Source: an uncultured Gammaproteobacteria bacterium (GTDB lineage Bacteria > Pseudomonadota > Gammaproteobacteria > Pseudomonadales > Azotimanducaceae). From it: a stretch of 40,819 bases of DNA. A program made the translations under genes and the position numbers. The stretch is taken from assembly GCA_913049815.1 (NCBI GenBank), contig CAJWYI010000008.1:1-40819 (forward strand). Reading direction: 5' to 3'. Positions within the stretch are counted from its first letter, which is position 1, and every line of letters begins with the position of its first letter. The notes under the pieces are model-generated. The model saw only the letters and a list, made by a program, of their open reading frames with translations, was not told where the DNA came from and searched no databases. Shown piece after piece: positions 25,636 through 34,093 of this stretch.

Positions 25636-26073
25636 CTAGCTCTTAGCGCGAAAGTCATCGTGACAGCCTTTGCAGGAACCGCCGAGTCCTCGTAGCGCTT
25701 GCCCTACGGCGCCTTGATCACCAGAATCCGCGGCTTCCGCGAATGCTTCTGATGCATCGATAAAGCGTTGCGTCGCCTTGCGGAAAGCGTCGGGCTTTTC
25801 CCAGATGGCTGGAAGCGCCTCGGAACGACCGACGTTGCTACCTTCCGGATAAATCGATTGTGATTTTTTGGCGAGCGCAGCCAGTGCGTCAGCATGGAAC
25901 TTCAATGAATCACGATGGATTCCCTGGCGCATGATCATGCTGATTGCGGTCATATGGCCACCGACGGACGTCATGACACCCTGGCGGTATCGCGCTTCCC
26001 CTTCTGGATTGGCGCTTGCGATCAATACTGCACTACCGAGTAACAGGCTGGTCATGAGGCGAATAACTTTCAT
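25636..26073 (-). CDS. Cytochrome c' family protein
   Basis: A 145-residue periplasmic haem protein. A signal peptide covers about residues 1-20 (MKVIRLMTSLLLGSAVLIASA). The mature part is helical and ends with the haem-binding CKGCHDDFR, the C-terminal CxxCH expected of cytochrome c'. MTSVGGHM near residue 35 matches the first-helix region of the family. I choose ATG 26073, which directly precedes the signal peptide and has AGGGTGAC upstream; the frame extends 24 codons further without support. Cytochromes c' bind NO or CO, or transfer electrons. The cytochrome b561 gene directly upstream suggests an electron donor. Confidence 0.88.
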   Translation of the reverse strand: MKVIRLMTSLLLGSAVLIASANPEGEARYRQGVMTSVGGHMTAISMIMRQGIHRDSLKFHADALAALAKKSQSIYPEGSNVGRSEALPAIWEKPDAFRKATQRFIDASEAFAEAADSGDQGAVGQALRGLGGSCKGCHDDFRAKS

Positions 26074-26198
26074 CGTTGTCACCCTGGACATTGCTCCAAA
26101 AAAATGAATTAGCTTCCATTCCGGACTGAACGGATAAGTCATCAAACCTCAATCGGTGCGCGAACGCAATGCAGCCAAATGTAAGGATTATGTTCGGT

Positions 26199-26897
26199 TT
26201 ACCACCAGAGGACATCCACAATGACGTAGACCGATAGCGACGCAGTCGTAAAGAGTACAATCGCCATCAAGGGCTTGTGTTGGGTGTCCGTTACGGTGGC
26301 GAACTTCTCGGGAAGTTGCTTACGCCCGGTGATCATGGGCCAAACAATCCGGTCCTTCAGTAGGATTTCATGGACCGCGACTGCAAGCAGGTGCAGCGCA
26401 ATCAATCCCATGAGCAACTTGCTGGACAGGTGGTGCAACCCAGTGAGTGTTCGACTCTGTTCATAACTCACCAGGTGAATGAGCGGTCCTTCAATAAAGA
26501 TATCATCACTGGCGAATAGTCCCGTCACAGCTTGTGACAGCAAAAGAAAAATCATGGCAACAATGGCATAGCCACCCAGCGGGTTGTGCCCTAGAGGATA
26601 TTCTGCCTCAGGTTGCTTGTGACGGGATGGATTTCCTAGACTTCGCAAATATTGCCAAACGCGATGGGGTGACACTATGAACGATAAAAATCGAGCATGT
26701 TTGCTTCCTATGAAACCCCACATCAATCGAAATATGAGCAAAGCAAGGACGCCATAACCGCTGACCATATGTAGGTCCATTTCATCAAGGCCCCCCGATA
26801 AACCGGTGTAAAGACAGGTCGAGACCAGGATCACCAGTGACCAATGAAATAGTCGGGTTGCAAGATCCCAGATGACGGTCATTTTGGGCTTGACCAT
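26199..26897 (-). CDS. Cytochrome b561 family membrane protein
   Basis: A 232-residue integral membrane di-haem cytochrome of the bacterial b561 / Ni-Fe hydrogenase b-type family. The N-terminal WDLATRLFHWSLV (His18) is the hallmark, with further probable haem ligands in DLHMVSGYG and LTGLHHLSSKLLMGLIALHLLAVAVHE. There are four main membrane segments plus a C-terminal one (PLMAIVLFTTASLSVYVIVDV). It starts one base after the stop of the upstream metalloprotease gene, so the two are co-transcribed. It probably passes quinol electrons to the cytochrome c'. Confidence 0.9.
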   Translation of the reverse strand: MVKPKMTVIWDLATRLFHWSLVILVSTCLYTGLSGGLDEMDLHMVSGYGVLALLIFRLMWGFIGSKHARFLSFIVSPHRVWQYLRSLGNPSRHKQPEAEYPLGHNPLGGYAIVAMIFLLLSQAVTGLFASDDIFIEGPLIHLVSYEQSRTLTGLHHLSSKLLMGLIALHLLAVAVHEILLKDRIVWPMITGRKQLPEKFATVTDTQHKPLMAIVLFTTASLSVYVIVDVLWW

Positions 26898-26898
26898 G

Positions 26899-28089
26899 TC
26901 ATCGTTCTCCGATCGCTTGCAAGGCGTCCATCGCGTGCTGTGTAGGTAAAAATTCCTGAGATCGTGTCAGATCGGCTTTTGCTGAACCGAACCGCCGAAG
27001 ATTGGCATATGCAAGACCACGACCAAGAAAATACTCATAGTAGCCGCTGTCGAGGGTGATCGCTTTTGAGTAGGCCGCTATCGCGCCTTCATGATCCCGT
27101 TGGTTATATAGGATCGTTCCGAGTGTGCCGTGGAAACGGGCTTCGCCCGGTACGGCGCTGATCGCTTCCCTGATGGTGTCCACGGACTTCTGATGCTCAT
27201 CGACTCCTGCATATCGAAGAGCGCGTTGCATGAGAAAGTAGGCGGGGGCGGTTTCGCGAAGCCTTGCGGTCGCGTTGAGATAGGCTTGTTCACCCAATCG
27301 CCCACCCGCCGGATATTGAGCGACCGTTTGCCGGTTTCGTTCGTAGCGCTCGAGTGACGGAGGATGACTCGCGAACAATTCATCGAATGAACTATTAGAC
27401 TGTCGCGCCATATCTCTGAACGTAGACTGGAGTGTCACGGCGGCACTCGGATCATAACCGGCGCGTACCATATATCGGATGCCATATTCATCGGATTGGT
27501 GCTCCGCCTGACGACTGTAACGTTGGTTAAAGGCGAACAGCGCGGTTTGCTTGCCTTGTTGAAGGACGTCGGTATTACGCCACTCCTCCTCGATTGCGGC
27601 ATCAATCAGAATGTTGGCGCTCAGTTCGAGTACAGAAGCTCTCGAGAGTGACCTTGCATAGTGTCGGGCGGCAGCATGGACGATTTCATGACCGAGCACG
27701 GCTGCCAGTTCGGCTTCATTACGAAGCTGTAACAACAGGCCGCGATTGATCGCAATTTTGCCCCCGGGCAGTGCCCATGCGTTGGGCGTGCTGTTATTGA
27801 TCACCACAAATTCGTAAGGGATCGCACTGTCCGCAACGGCTGCCAAGCGTCGGCCCACTTGACGGACATAGGCACCCAGAGCTGGATCGGTTCGATAGAT
27901 GCCGCCTTGGGATTGTTGGTTCGGCAGGTACTCCCGCTCGCCAATGGAGAGTTCCTGAGTGGGCGATACGATAAACAACTCGCGTTTACCTGTGACCGGA
28001 TTAGTGCTGCAGGCGGACAGCACCAATACAAACATCACCGAAGCGAAAGTGATTCGTACAGTCTGTGGTAAAGGGTCCCGTCGGATCAT
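26899..28089 (-). CDS. M48 family metalloprotease lipoprotein with TPR repeats (BepA-like)
   Basis: A 396-residue protein with a lipoprotein signal (lipobox LSAC, Cys27) and the zinc motif HEIVH at residues 134-138. The third ligand is likely in HQSDEYGIRYMVRAGYDP. The C-terminal third contains TPR-like helices (GTLGTILYNQRDHEGAIAAYSKAI). This is the architecture of BepA/YfgC, a periplasmic protease and chaperone that acts on outer-membrane proteins such as LptD. It heads the minus-strand cluster with the two cytochromes, which is not its usual context, so the exact orthology is inferred. Confidence 0.88.
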   Translation of the reverse strand: MIRRDPLPQTVRITFASVMFVLVLSACSTNPVTGKRELFIVSPTQELSIGEREYLPNQQSQGGIYRTDPALGAYVRQVGRRLAAVADSAIPYEFVVINNSTPNAWALPGGKIAINRGLLLQLRNEAELAAVLGHEIVHAAARHYARSLSRASVLELSANILIDAAIEEEWRNTDVLQQGKQTALFAFNQRYSRQAEHQSDEYGIRYMVRAGYDPSAAVTLQSTFRDMARQSNSSFDELFASHPPSLERYERNRQTVAQYPAGGRLGEQAYLNATARLRETAPAYFLMQRALRYAGVDEHQKSVDTIREAISAVPGEARFHGTLGTILYNQRDHEGAIAAYSKAITLDSGYYEYFLGRGLAYANLRRFGSAKADLTRSQEFLPTQHAMDALQAIGER

Positions 28090-28232
28090 GCTGCTTTCGG
28101 TCTTGGTTTGAATGCATCGTACGGTTCAGATCCGTCGAACGCTACCAGACCAGCCAAAATGATCCGGACACAGGGTGCCGCAAGTGTTCATGAACCGTTA
28201 GTATGCACAGCGTCATTAGTCCCAGGATTGTT

Positions 28233-28841
28233 ATGTCCCTTACGAGTATCCATGCAATCGAAGATCGGCTGCAGACCTTTGTCATGACGCCGGGCGTGAT
28301 GGAACCAGGTGCTCGCGAAGCCGCTGTAGCCGCTGTTTTACGTGCCTCTGGCAACGATACAGAGGTCCTCTTCATACAAAGGTCGAAGAAACCTGGGGAT
28401 CCCTGGTCAGGACATATGGCGTTCCCCGGGGGACACCGGGATAACATCGACGCCTCGTTGCAACACACCGCGGTTCGCGAAACCCTGGAGGAGGTTGGTC
28501 TGGATCTGACGACCCATGGTCGATACATCGGCCAGCTTGAGACCGTTCGAGCTAATCCGCGCGGGCGTACCATCGACATGATGGTGTCACCTTTTGTGTT
28601 TGAACTGGAGGTTTCTGATCCTCAGCTGACAATGAACCATGAGGTTGCCGATATCCACTGGGGTCGACTAGGAGATATGTTGCATGGCAGAAACTACGCT
28701 CCCGATGCATGGCAGGGAGCGCCCGGCACGCAGGCGTTTCCAGGACACCACGTTGGAGGACAGGTCGTCTGGGGCCTGACATTTAGAATGCTTGAGAACC
28801 TTTTCTCCCTGCTATCACCTGGTTTCGAAAAGCGAGGGTAA
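28233..28841 (+). CDS. NUDIX hydrolase, coenzyme A pyrophosphatase (NudL-like)
   Basis: About 202 residues with VLFIQRSKKPGDPWSGHMAFPGGHRDNID and a NUDIX helix ending TAVRETLEEVGL. The family's SGQ-AFPGG plus D-S-TALREA-EEV pattern is that of CoA pyrophosphatases, which explains why the helix lacks the first Glu of the general NUDIX box. The conserved RETLEEVG supplies the Mg2+-binding acids. I choose ATG 28233 because AGGA stands a few bases upstream; the frame opens at 28203. Divergent from the metalloprotease gene. The exact substrate is inferred from the family. Confidence 0.85.
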   Translation: MSLTSIHAIEDRLQTFVMTPGVMEPGAREAAVAAVLRASGNDTEVLFIQRSKKPGDPWSGHMAFPGGHRDNIDASLQHTAVRETLEEVGLDLTTHGRYIGQLETVRANPRGRTIDMMVSPFVFELEVSDPQLTMNHEVADIHWGRLGDMLHGRNYAPDAWQGAPGTQAFPGHHVGGQVVWGLTFRMLENLFSLLSPGFEKRG

Positions 28842-29013
28842 CCTCGACCGTAGAAATTAGTCCGGCGGACGAGAAAACTCGCTCACCGGCTACACTGAAT
28901 GTCCTTAATGTCTTAACAATCATTGCCATAAACGGAAATAGACACGGGACTGGTGGTTGTCTTGGTCGCTTTGCAGCAGAACTCAGCCTGCTGCAGATCT
29001 CTAGATGGTGGTC

Positions 29014-29464
29014 TAGGTGCTGGTGCTCGTCGGAATGTCTCTGCTGCTCGTGAACTTCATGTTGAGACAGGTGCAACTTCAGGCTGAAACCATGGCAAGC
29101 CAGGCCAGCGATCCGGAGCATGCTTTGTCATCAGCACAATAACAACTGATCGAGATCGCAACCACTGACGAGGTTACAGGCTGTTCAAATCAAAAACATT
29201 TCCTTGAAATGCTGGAGCGTCATCGAGCCATGGCCGTTGGGAGTCAGTATCATTTTTCAATCGAGGTCTGCCGCGCGGATCCATTCGACACGATTATCGC
29301 TGAACATAGTCTCTCTGCGGGTAACGAGGTACTGCAACTATTTTTTTACCCGGATTGCAGCCGCTGGTTTGAGAGAGGTAGATCTAGTTGCAACGCTAGA
29401 AGAGGATCGGTTTGCGTTGCTGCTGGCAGAAGCGGCCACAGAAGAAGCGCGAACATCCGCGTGA
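29014..29464 (+). pseudogene. Remnant of a membrane-anchored diguanylate cyclase (GGDEF) gene
   Basis: In one frame I read a membrane-like segment (VLVLVGMSLLLVNFML), a stop at 29140-29142, then the GGDEF-domain opening ATTDEVTGCSNQKHFLEMLERH and later AGNEVLQLF. After a run of seven T at 29341-29347 the domain continues in another frame as VDLVATLEEDRFALLLAEA. That matches the D-L-V-A-R-L-GGDEF-ALLL block of active enzymes with the catalytic GGDEF changed to EEDRF. Another stop lies at 29014-29016. With at least two stops, a frameshift and a lost catalytic motif, it is dead. The 3' part overlaps hemH on the opposite strand. Confidence 0.8.
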
Positions 29465-30492
29465 GAACGGGCATGTGACCAATGTTGCTTAGCGAGGGAA
29501 GATAACAAGTCAACGTGACTCTGCTTGTCATTGAGCGCCTTAACGTATGTGAAGGTTGTTCCGCCTGCCTCCAAAAAGTACTCTCTGTTTTCGACGTTGA
29601 TTTCGTCCAGAGTCTCGAGGCAATCCACAGCGAATCCAGGACAGGCGACGATGAGATGCTCGATCCCACTCATACCCAGCGCCTTAATTCTCATGTCAGT
29701 GTAGGGTGAGAGCCATCGCATCGGTCCGAACCGGGATTGAAAGGTCATTTCCCAGGAATCAGGTGGTAGATCCAATGTGCGGGTTATCAACTCGCTCGAG
29801 GTTCTGCATTGCTCAAGGTATGGGTCTTTCTTCGACTGCGACATTGGAATGCCATGATAGGACAGGATCAGCTTGCAATCGGGTTCATTTAGATTATCTC
29901 GATACGGAGCCAGTTGAGCACACAGGGCGTCGATGTACTCAGGGTGATCGTGATAGTCATCCACCATTGATAATGCGAATGCCGGTGCACCGTTCTCAAT
30001 TGGATACCTATCGGAAAGCTTTGCGATTGAGCGCTTGATAGCGGCCGCGATTGCGCCCGTTGTTGCGGTGGCATTTTGCGGGAACAGCGGGATGGCCAGG
30101 ATATCTTCTACGCCGGATGACATCAGTGACTCGAGTGCCTGGCTGATGGACGGTGCCCCATAAGTCATGGCTGAGCGTACCTCGATCCTGGAGTCGTCCA
30201 GGACCAAAGCAACCTTCTCTGCCAACTGCTCGCCAAAGTAGCGAATGGGCGAGTCTCCATCTTCATCTCCGGAAGTTGTCCAGATGGACTGATATCGTTC
30301 AACCAGTCGTGCTGGGCGTGCTCGCAAAATGATGTTTTTCAGGATAGGTAGCCAGATCCATCGCGGCAGCGTCACCACCTTCGGGTCAGAAAGAAATTCT
30401 TTCAAATAGCGGCGGATCGCATCCTCGGTCGGAGCGTCTGGTGTACCCAGGTTGATGAGCAAGAGGCCACGTTTGGGTGGAGTGGTTTTCAT
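29338..30492 (-). CDS. hemH: Ferrochelatase with an added C-terminal tail
   Basis: Inserts Fe2+ into protoporphyrin IX, the last step of haem synthesis. Family blocks are clear: GLLLINLGTPDAP at the start, PLFPQ, the catalytic LSYHGIPMSQ, SRFGPMRWL and CPGFAVDCLETLDEI. From ATG 30492 it is about 384 residues, some 45 more than usual. The normal end would be near LLSSLAKQH. The remaining 47 residues are rich in Ser, Ala and Arg and are encoded by the strand opposite the dead GGDEF gene, so they look like readthrough into non-native sequence. The catalytic domain appears intact. Confidence 0.95.
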   Translation of the reverse strand: MKTTPPKRGLLLINLGTPDAPTEDAIRRYLKEFLSDPKVVTLPRWIWLPILKNIILRARPARLVERYQSIWTTSGDEDGDSPIRYFGEQLAEKVALVLDDSRIEVRSAMTYGAPSISQALESLMSSGVEDILAIPLFPQNATATTGAIAAAIKRSIAKLSDRYPIENGAPAFALSMVDDYHDHPEYIDALCAQLAPYRDNLNEPDCKLILSYHGIPMSQSKKDPYLEQCRTSSELITRTLDLPPDSWEMTFQSRFGPMRWLSPYTDMRIKALGMSGIEHLIVACPGFAVDCLETLDEINVENREYFLEAGGTTFTYVKALNDKQSHVDLLSSLAKQHWSHARSHADVRASSVAASASSNANRSSSSVATRSTSLKPAAAIRVKK

Positions 30493-30571
30493 GTGCGGAT
30501 TATCCAACCCTGCTTTTCAATACGAAAGGCCTATTGTTTTGATCGTGCAAAGGGAGAGAAGGGCTCACGCT

Positions 30572-30597
30572 AACGCTGGCGTTCGGGGCGTAGCCCC
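30572..30597. repeat. REP-like pair of short hairpins
   Basis: Two adjacent inverted repeats: AACGC/GCGTT (30572-30583) and GGGGC/GCCCC with loop GTA (30585-30597). Clustered palindromes like these are typical of REP elements downstream of genes. Here they lie between hemH and the tRNA-Ser remnant, in a gene-free stretch of about 200 bases. Only one copy was noticed in this window. Confidence 0.35.
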
Positions 30598-30680
30598 AAT
30601 TGCCACGTAATTCCCCAAATGTGCTTTCCTGCACCCGTGTTGAACTTGAGGGTTCTCTTCCAACCCCTCTCGCAAATCTA

Positions 30681-30701
30681 AAAGGATCCAATGCATCCTT
30701 T
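30681..30701 (-). terminator. Possible terminator downstream of tRNA-Ser
   Basis: AAAGGAT/ATCCTTT form a perfect 7-pair stem with a 7-base loop, 7 bases beyond the tRNA CCA on the minus strand, and a run of four T ends the arm. A short U-tract makes it a weak intrinsic terminator. Confidence 0.45.
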
Positions 30702-30707
30702 AATATT

Positions 30708-30797
30708 TGGCTGAGTGAGAGGGATTGTAACCCTCGGAACGCAAAGCGTTCACTTGATTTCGAATCAAGCCCGTTCGGCCAACTCCCGCACCTCTCC
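30708..30797 (-). tRNA. Degenerate tRNA-Ser(CGA), possibly a pseudogene
   Basis: Read on the minus strand, this 90-base sequence has the plan of a class II serine tRNA. The anticodon stem CTTGA/TCAAG around TTCGAAA gives anticodon CGA, the variable arm AACGC-TTT-GCGTT is intact, the T stem is GAGGG/CCCTC, and CCA is encoded. Several normally fixed points are broken: acceptor pairs 1-72 (G-A) and 5-68 (A-A) are mismatched, D-stem pair 11-24 is G-G, and the T loop reads TTACAAT, losing the near-universal C56. It may be non-functional; a standard tRNA caller would score it low. Confidence 0.7.
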
Positions 30798-30837
30798 GAG
30801 ATTTTTATCCGACGTTGGAAGATTGAATGAATGAAGC

Positions 30838-30884
30838 AAAAAAAAGATTGCGTGCGCCACCTGCTAGTGGAATTGCGATCTTTT
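30838..30884 (-). terminator. Intrinsic terminator of tmRNA
   Basis: On the minus strand, just after the tmRNA CCA end, AAAAGAT pairs with ATCTTTT, continues with further pairs and encloses an inner CCAC/GTGG hairpin. It is followed by a run of eight T. This is a strong rho-independent terminator in the expected place. Confidence 0.8.
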
Positions 30885-30889
30885 GGAAT

Positions 30890-31258
<369 letters not shown>

Positions 31259-31386
31259 TTGTCCGTTTAATCCATTAGTTCCGGAGATGCCATTGTCATT
31301 AAGCACTTTTGAAGAACCAATCTTTGGGATTTGTTATCGGGAAAGTATCTTACGCGAAAATTCATGTGTTTAAACGGGTATCGAAC

Positions 31387-31857
31387 TCATCGTGCTTTCA
31401 TGAGGCGCTGTTTGTCGCGCTGCCAGTCCCGGTCTTTGATGGATGCCCGTTTATCGTGGCTTTGCTTGCCAGTAGCAAGCGCAATATTGCATTTGACATG
31501 AGGCCCCTTCCAATGGAGTGACAATGCAACGCAGGTCTGTCCTTTCTGCTGAGTAGCGCCGATCAGGCGCGAGATCTCACGTTTGTGCAGTAGGAGCTTT
31601 CTGTTGCGGGTTGGGTTAGTGTCAGTATGCGAAGACGCGCTTGAAAGCGGTGTGATGTTGCAACCGTGCAGAAACGCCTCACCTTTATCGACCTGGACGT
31701 AGCTGTCGGTGAGTTGCACGCGACCTGCACGCAAAGACTTAACTTCCCATCCCTTGAGCGCGAGACCCGCTTCAAACTGCTCGTGTAGGTGATACTCAAA
31801 TCGCGCCTTTTTGTTGGCGATAATGAGGTCGGATGAGGCTTTCGGTTTTTTGGCCAT
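31387..31857 (-). CDS. smpB: tmRNA-binding protein SmpB
   Basis: SmpB binds the tRNA-like end of tmRNA and places it in the A site of stalled ribosomes. From ATG 31857 (MAKKPKASSDLIIANKKA) it has 156 residues: an OB-like core with YHLHEQFEAGLALKGWEVKSLRAG, LHGCNITPLS, then the basic tail KDRDWQRDKQRLMKAR that inserts into the mRNA channel. The frame extends further upstream, but those codons are not conserved. It lies about 130 bases before ssrA on the same strand. Confidence 0.96.
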   Translation of the reverse strand: MAKKPKASSDLIIANKKARFEYHLHEQFEAGLALKGWEVKSLRAGRVQLTDSYVQVDKGEAFLHGCNITPLSSASSHTDTNPTRNRKLLLHKREISRLIGATQQKGQTCVALSLHWKGPHVKCNIALATGKQSHDKRASIKDRDWQRDKQRLMKAR

Positions 31858-31967
31858 TTGGGGTCGGGACCGCAGTCGTCGTAGGCACAGTCTAGCGCAG
31901 GAATGTGCAGGGTGCCTCGGTTGTGGCTTCCAGCGCAATCGCTGACAATGTTGGGAAAGGGGTTTGA

Positions 31968-33326
31968 ATGGCAGAGCAATCGATACACGGCATGTGGTCG
32001 TCCCGGCTCATCTTTGTGCTAGCGGCGGCAGGCTCGGCAGTCGGGCTTGGAAACATCTGGCGATTCCCTTACGTAACAGCTGAGAACGGCGGCGGGGCCT
32101 TTGTGCTGGTTTATCTGGGTTGTATTGCTCTGATCGGCGTACCGATTGTCATCGCAGAGGTGGTTCTCGGAAGGGAAGGTCGTCAGAGTCCAATTAACAC
32201 CATGGCGGAGCTTTCGAGACGATCGGGACGAAGCACCTTCTGGCAGGTCGTCGGTTGGATGGGGGCTGGCACGGGATTCATTATCCTGTCCGTATACTCA
32301 GTCATTGCTGGTTGGGTCATGGCCTACGTGGTTCGCATGGCGAGTGGTGACCTTGCCGGCGTTGATGCCGCGTCTGCCGGTGCCGCCTTTGAGGGATTTA
32401 CCCAGGATGCAACGTCGGTCCTGGGCTGGCACACCTTGTTCATGATCCTGACGATGTTCATTGTGGCGCGTGGTGTGGGTCGTGGTATTGAAGTGGCTGT
32501 CAAATACCTGATGCCAGCGTTGTTCTTTTTACTGTCGATGCTGGTCGTTTATTCGGTGGTGACGACGGGGCCGGCCTTCGCGGAGGGTCTAGCCTTCATG
32601 TTCTCGTTCAAATTTGAACAGCTCTCTTGGGCAGCCGTGCTGCTCGCCATGGGACAGGCTTTTTTCACGCTGAGCCTGGGTATGGGTACGATGATGACCT
32701 ACGGCGCGTATATGCCATCGAAGGCATCCATACCTCGCACTGCCGCGATGATTGCGGTCTTGGATACGTCGGTCGCGATCATGGCGGGCATCGTGATTTT
32801 TCCATTGGTGTTCGCGAACGATCTGACGAGTTCATCGGGACCGGGTTTGATGTTTGTGACCTTGCCCATTGCGTTCGGTCAGATGACAGGTGGTCAGATA
32901 TTTGGGACCACCTTTTTTGTGCTTGTTTCTTTCGCCGCGGTCACATCGTCAATATCGATGATCGAACCGGCGTGCGCTTGGTTGGTTGAAAGGACCCGAC
33001 TCAGTCGACCGAAGGTGGCGGCTTTGCTGGGAGCCATCGCCTGGCTACTGGGATTGGGCAGTGCATTTTCATTCAACTATTGGAACGACCTTCAGTTGAT
33101 TGGCGGTCTAAACTTTTTTGAATCGATGGATTATCTGGCGAACAATATCATGCTGCCGTTGGGGGGGATGTTGATTGCACTGTTCACTGGCTGGGTTGTC
33201 GATCGCTCGATCGTTCGGCATCAGATGTCGGTGTCGGACGCTAGCCTGACATTTTTTCTGTGGATCGTGCGTGTTGTTGCACCGACTGCAGTCTTTGTCG
33301 TGTTCGTCATGACGTTACTTAGATGA
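31968..33326 (+). CDS. Sodium-dependent symporter, NSS (SNF) family
   Basis: A 452-residue membrane protein with 11-12 predicted segments. The family signature around Na+ and substrate sites is clear near residues 18-45: LAAAGSAVGLGNIWRFPY followed by ENGGGAFVLVY. Later blocks include FSLSLGMGTMMTYGAY-like sequence (about residue 235) and SSISMIEPA. The fold is that of LeuT/MhsT-type amino-acid carriers. The substrate, probably an amino acid, cannot be read from the sequence. Divergent from smpB. Confidence 0.9.
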   Translation: MAEQSIHGMWSSRLIFVLAAAGSAVGLGNIWRFPYVTAENGGGAFVLVYLGCIALIGVPIVIAEVVLGREGRQSPINTMAELSRRSGRSTFWQVVGWMGAGTGFIILSVYSVIAGWVMAYVVRMASGDLAGVDAASAGAAFEGFTQDATSVLGWHTLFMILTMFIVARGVGRGIEVAVKYLMPALFFLLSMLVVYSVVTTGPAFAEGLAFMFSFKFEQLSWAAVLLAMGQAFFTLSLGMGTMMTYGAYMPSKASIPRTAAMIAVLDTSVAIMAGIVIFPLVFANDLTSSSGPGLMFVTLPIAFGQMTGGQIFGTTFFVLVSFAAVTSSISMIEPACAWLVERTRLSRPKVAALLGAIAWLLGLGSAFSFNYWNDLQLIGGLNFFESMDYLANNIMLPLGGMLIALFTGWVVDRSIVRHQMSVSDASLTFFLWIVRVVAPTAVFVVFVMTLLR

Positions 33327-33348
33327 TGACAGACTTGTCAGCGCCAGC

Positions 33349-33783
33349 ATGAAGGTGACTCGATCGGTTCTGGTTCCGTATGATGCTGAAGAGATGTTCG
33401 ATGTGGTCAATGATGTGTCGTCCTACCCGTCTTTTGTCCCGGGCTGTATGGATGCCACCGTCCTGGAATCAACACCGGAAACAATGCGTGCGACCTTGAT
33501 GATTAAGCGCGCAGGTGTGTCGCTGACCTTGACCACGAACAACAGACTGAATCGCCCATCGAGCATTGAACTAGGATTGGTTGACGGTCCTTTCAGGTAC
33601 CTGAGTGGTCAGTGGCGGTTCGAGCCTCTGGGTGATGACGGTTGTCGGGTTGCTCTGAATCTCGATTTTGCAGCGAGCAGCCTGACAGCGCTCGTGATCG
33701 AATCGATGTTCGGTCGGATGGCGGACGAGATGGTGGATGCCTTTGTAGCACGAGCTGAGCATTTGTATACCGATGAGAACTGA
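33349..33783 (+). CDS. ratA: SRPBCC family protein RatA
   Basis: A 144-residue START/polyketide-cyclase-like fold of the RatA (Coq10-like) family. Blocks include MKVTRSVLVPYDAEEMFDVVNDVSSYPSFVPGC, where family members have A-MF-LV-D--YP-FLP, and LVDGPFRYLSGQWRFEPL. RatA has been described as a toxin that blocks 50S-30S joining, but a role in ubiquinone binding is also suggested by the Coq10 relationship; I cannot decide between them. The following RnfH-family gene overlaps by 11 bases, and bamE and smpB are close, as in other gammaproteobacteria. Confidence 0.9.
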   Translation: MKVTRSVLVPYDAEEMFDVVNDVSSYPSFVPGCMDATVLESTPETMRATLMIKRAGVSLTLTTNNRLNRPSSIELGLVDGPFRYLSGQWRFEPLGDDGCRVALNLDFAASSLTALVIESMFGRMADEMVDAFVARAEHLYTDEN

Positions 33784-34084
33784 CGGAACCCATGAATCCA
33801 TAAAGATTGAAGTCGCGTGTGCGTTACCGACACGCCAGCGCATTGTATCTCTGTCAGTTTCGATGGGGTGCACAGTGGTGCAGGCGGTCGAAGAAAGTGG
33901 CATCGCTGCTGACTTTCCGGAGCTGGATATATCTACGGTCACCTTCGGAATTTTCGAACGACCGGTCGAGGCGGGGACGGTCCTTGCAGAAGGAGATAGA
34001 GTCACCTTGCTGCGACCACTGGTCGTTGATCCAAAAGAGCAGCGGCGCCTGCGTGCTAGACGCCAGAAATCAAGCAATTGCTAA
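33773..34084 (+). CDS. RnfH (RatB) family ubiquitin-like protein
   Basis: A 103-residue small beta-grasp protein. IKIEVACALPTRQRIVSLSV, then VVQAVEESGI and VEAGTVLAEGDRVTLLRPLVVDPKE are typical; LRPLxxDPKE is the strongest mark of the family. It ends with an Arg/Lys-rich tail. It overlaps ratA, so the two are translated together. Function is not established; the name RatB reflects only the neighbourhood. Nine bases separate it from the convergent bamE. Confidence 0.88.
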   Translation: MRTDGTHESIKIEVACALPTRQRIVSLSVSMGCTVVQAVEESGIAADFPELDISTVTFGIFERPVEAGTVLAEGDRVTLLRPLVVDPKEQRRLRARRQKSSNC

Positions 34085-34093
34085 CAGATCGTT

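Noticed and set aside
28783-29121. 112-residue minus-strand frame opposite the GGDEF remnant
   Set aside because: His- and Arg-rich, no ribosome site, and the plus strand carries the recognisable domain.
30572-30597. Idea that the hairpin pair is an integron attC site
   Set aside because: The flanking core sites and spacing of attC are not present and there is no integrase or cassette; a REP-like element fits better.
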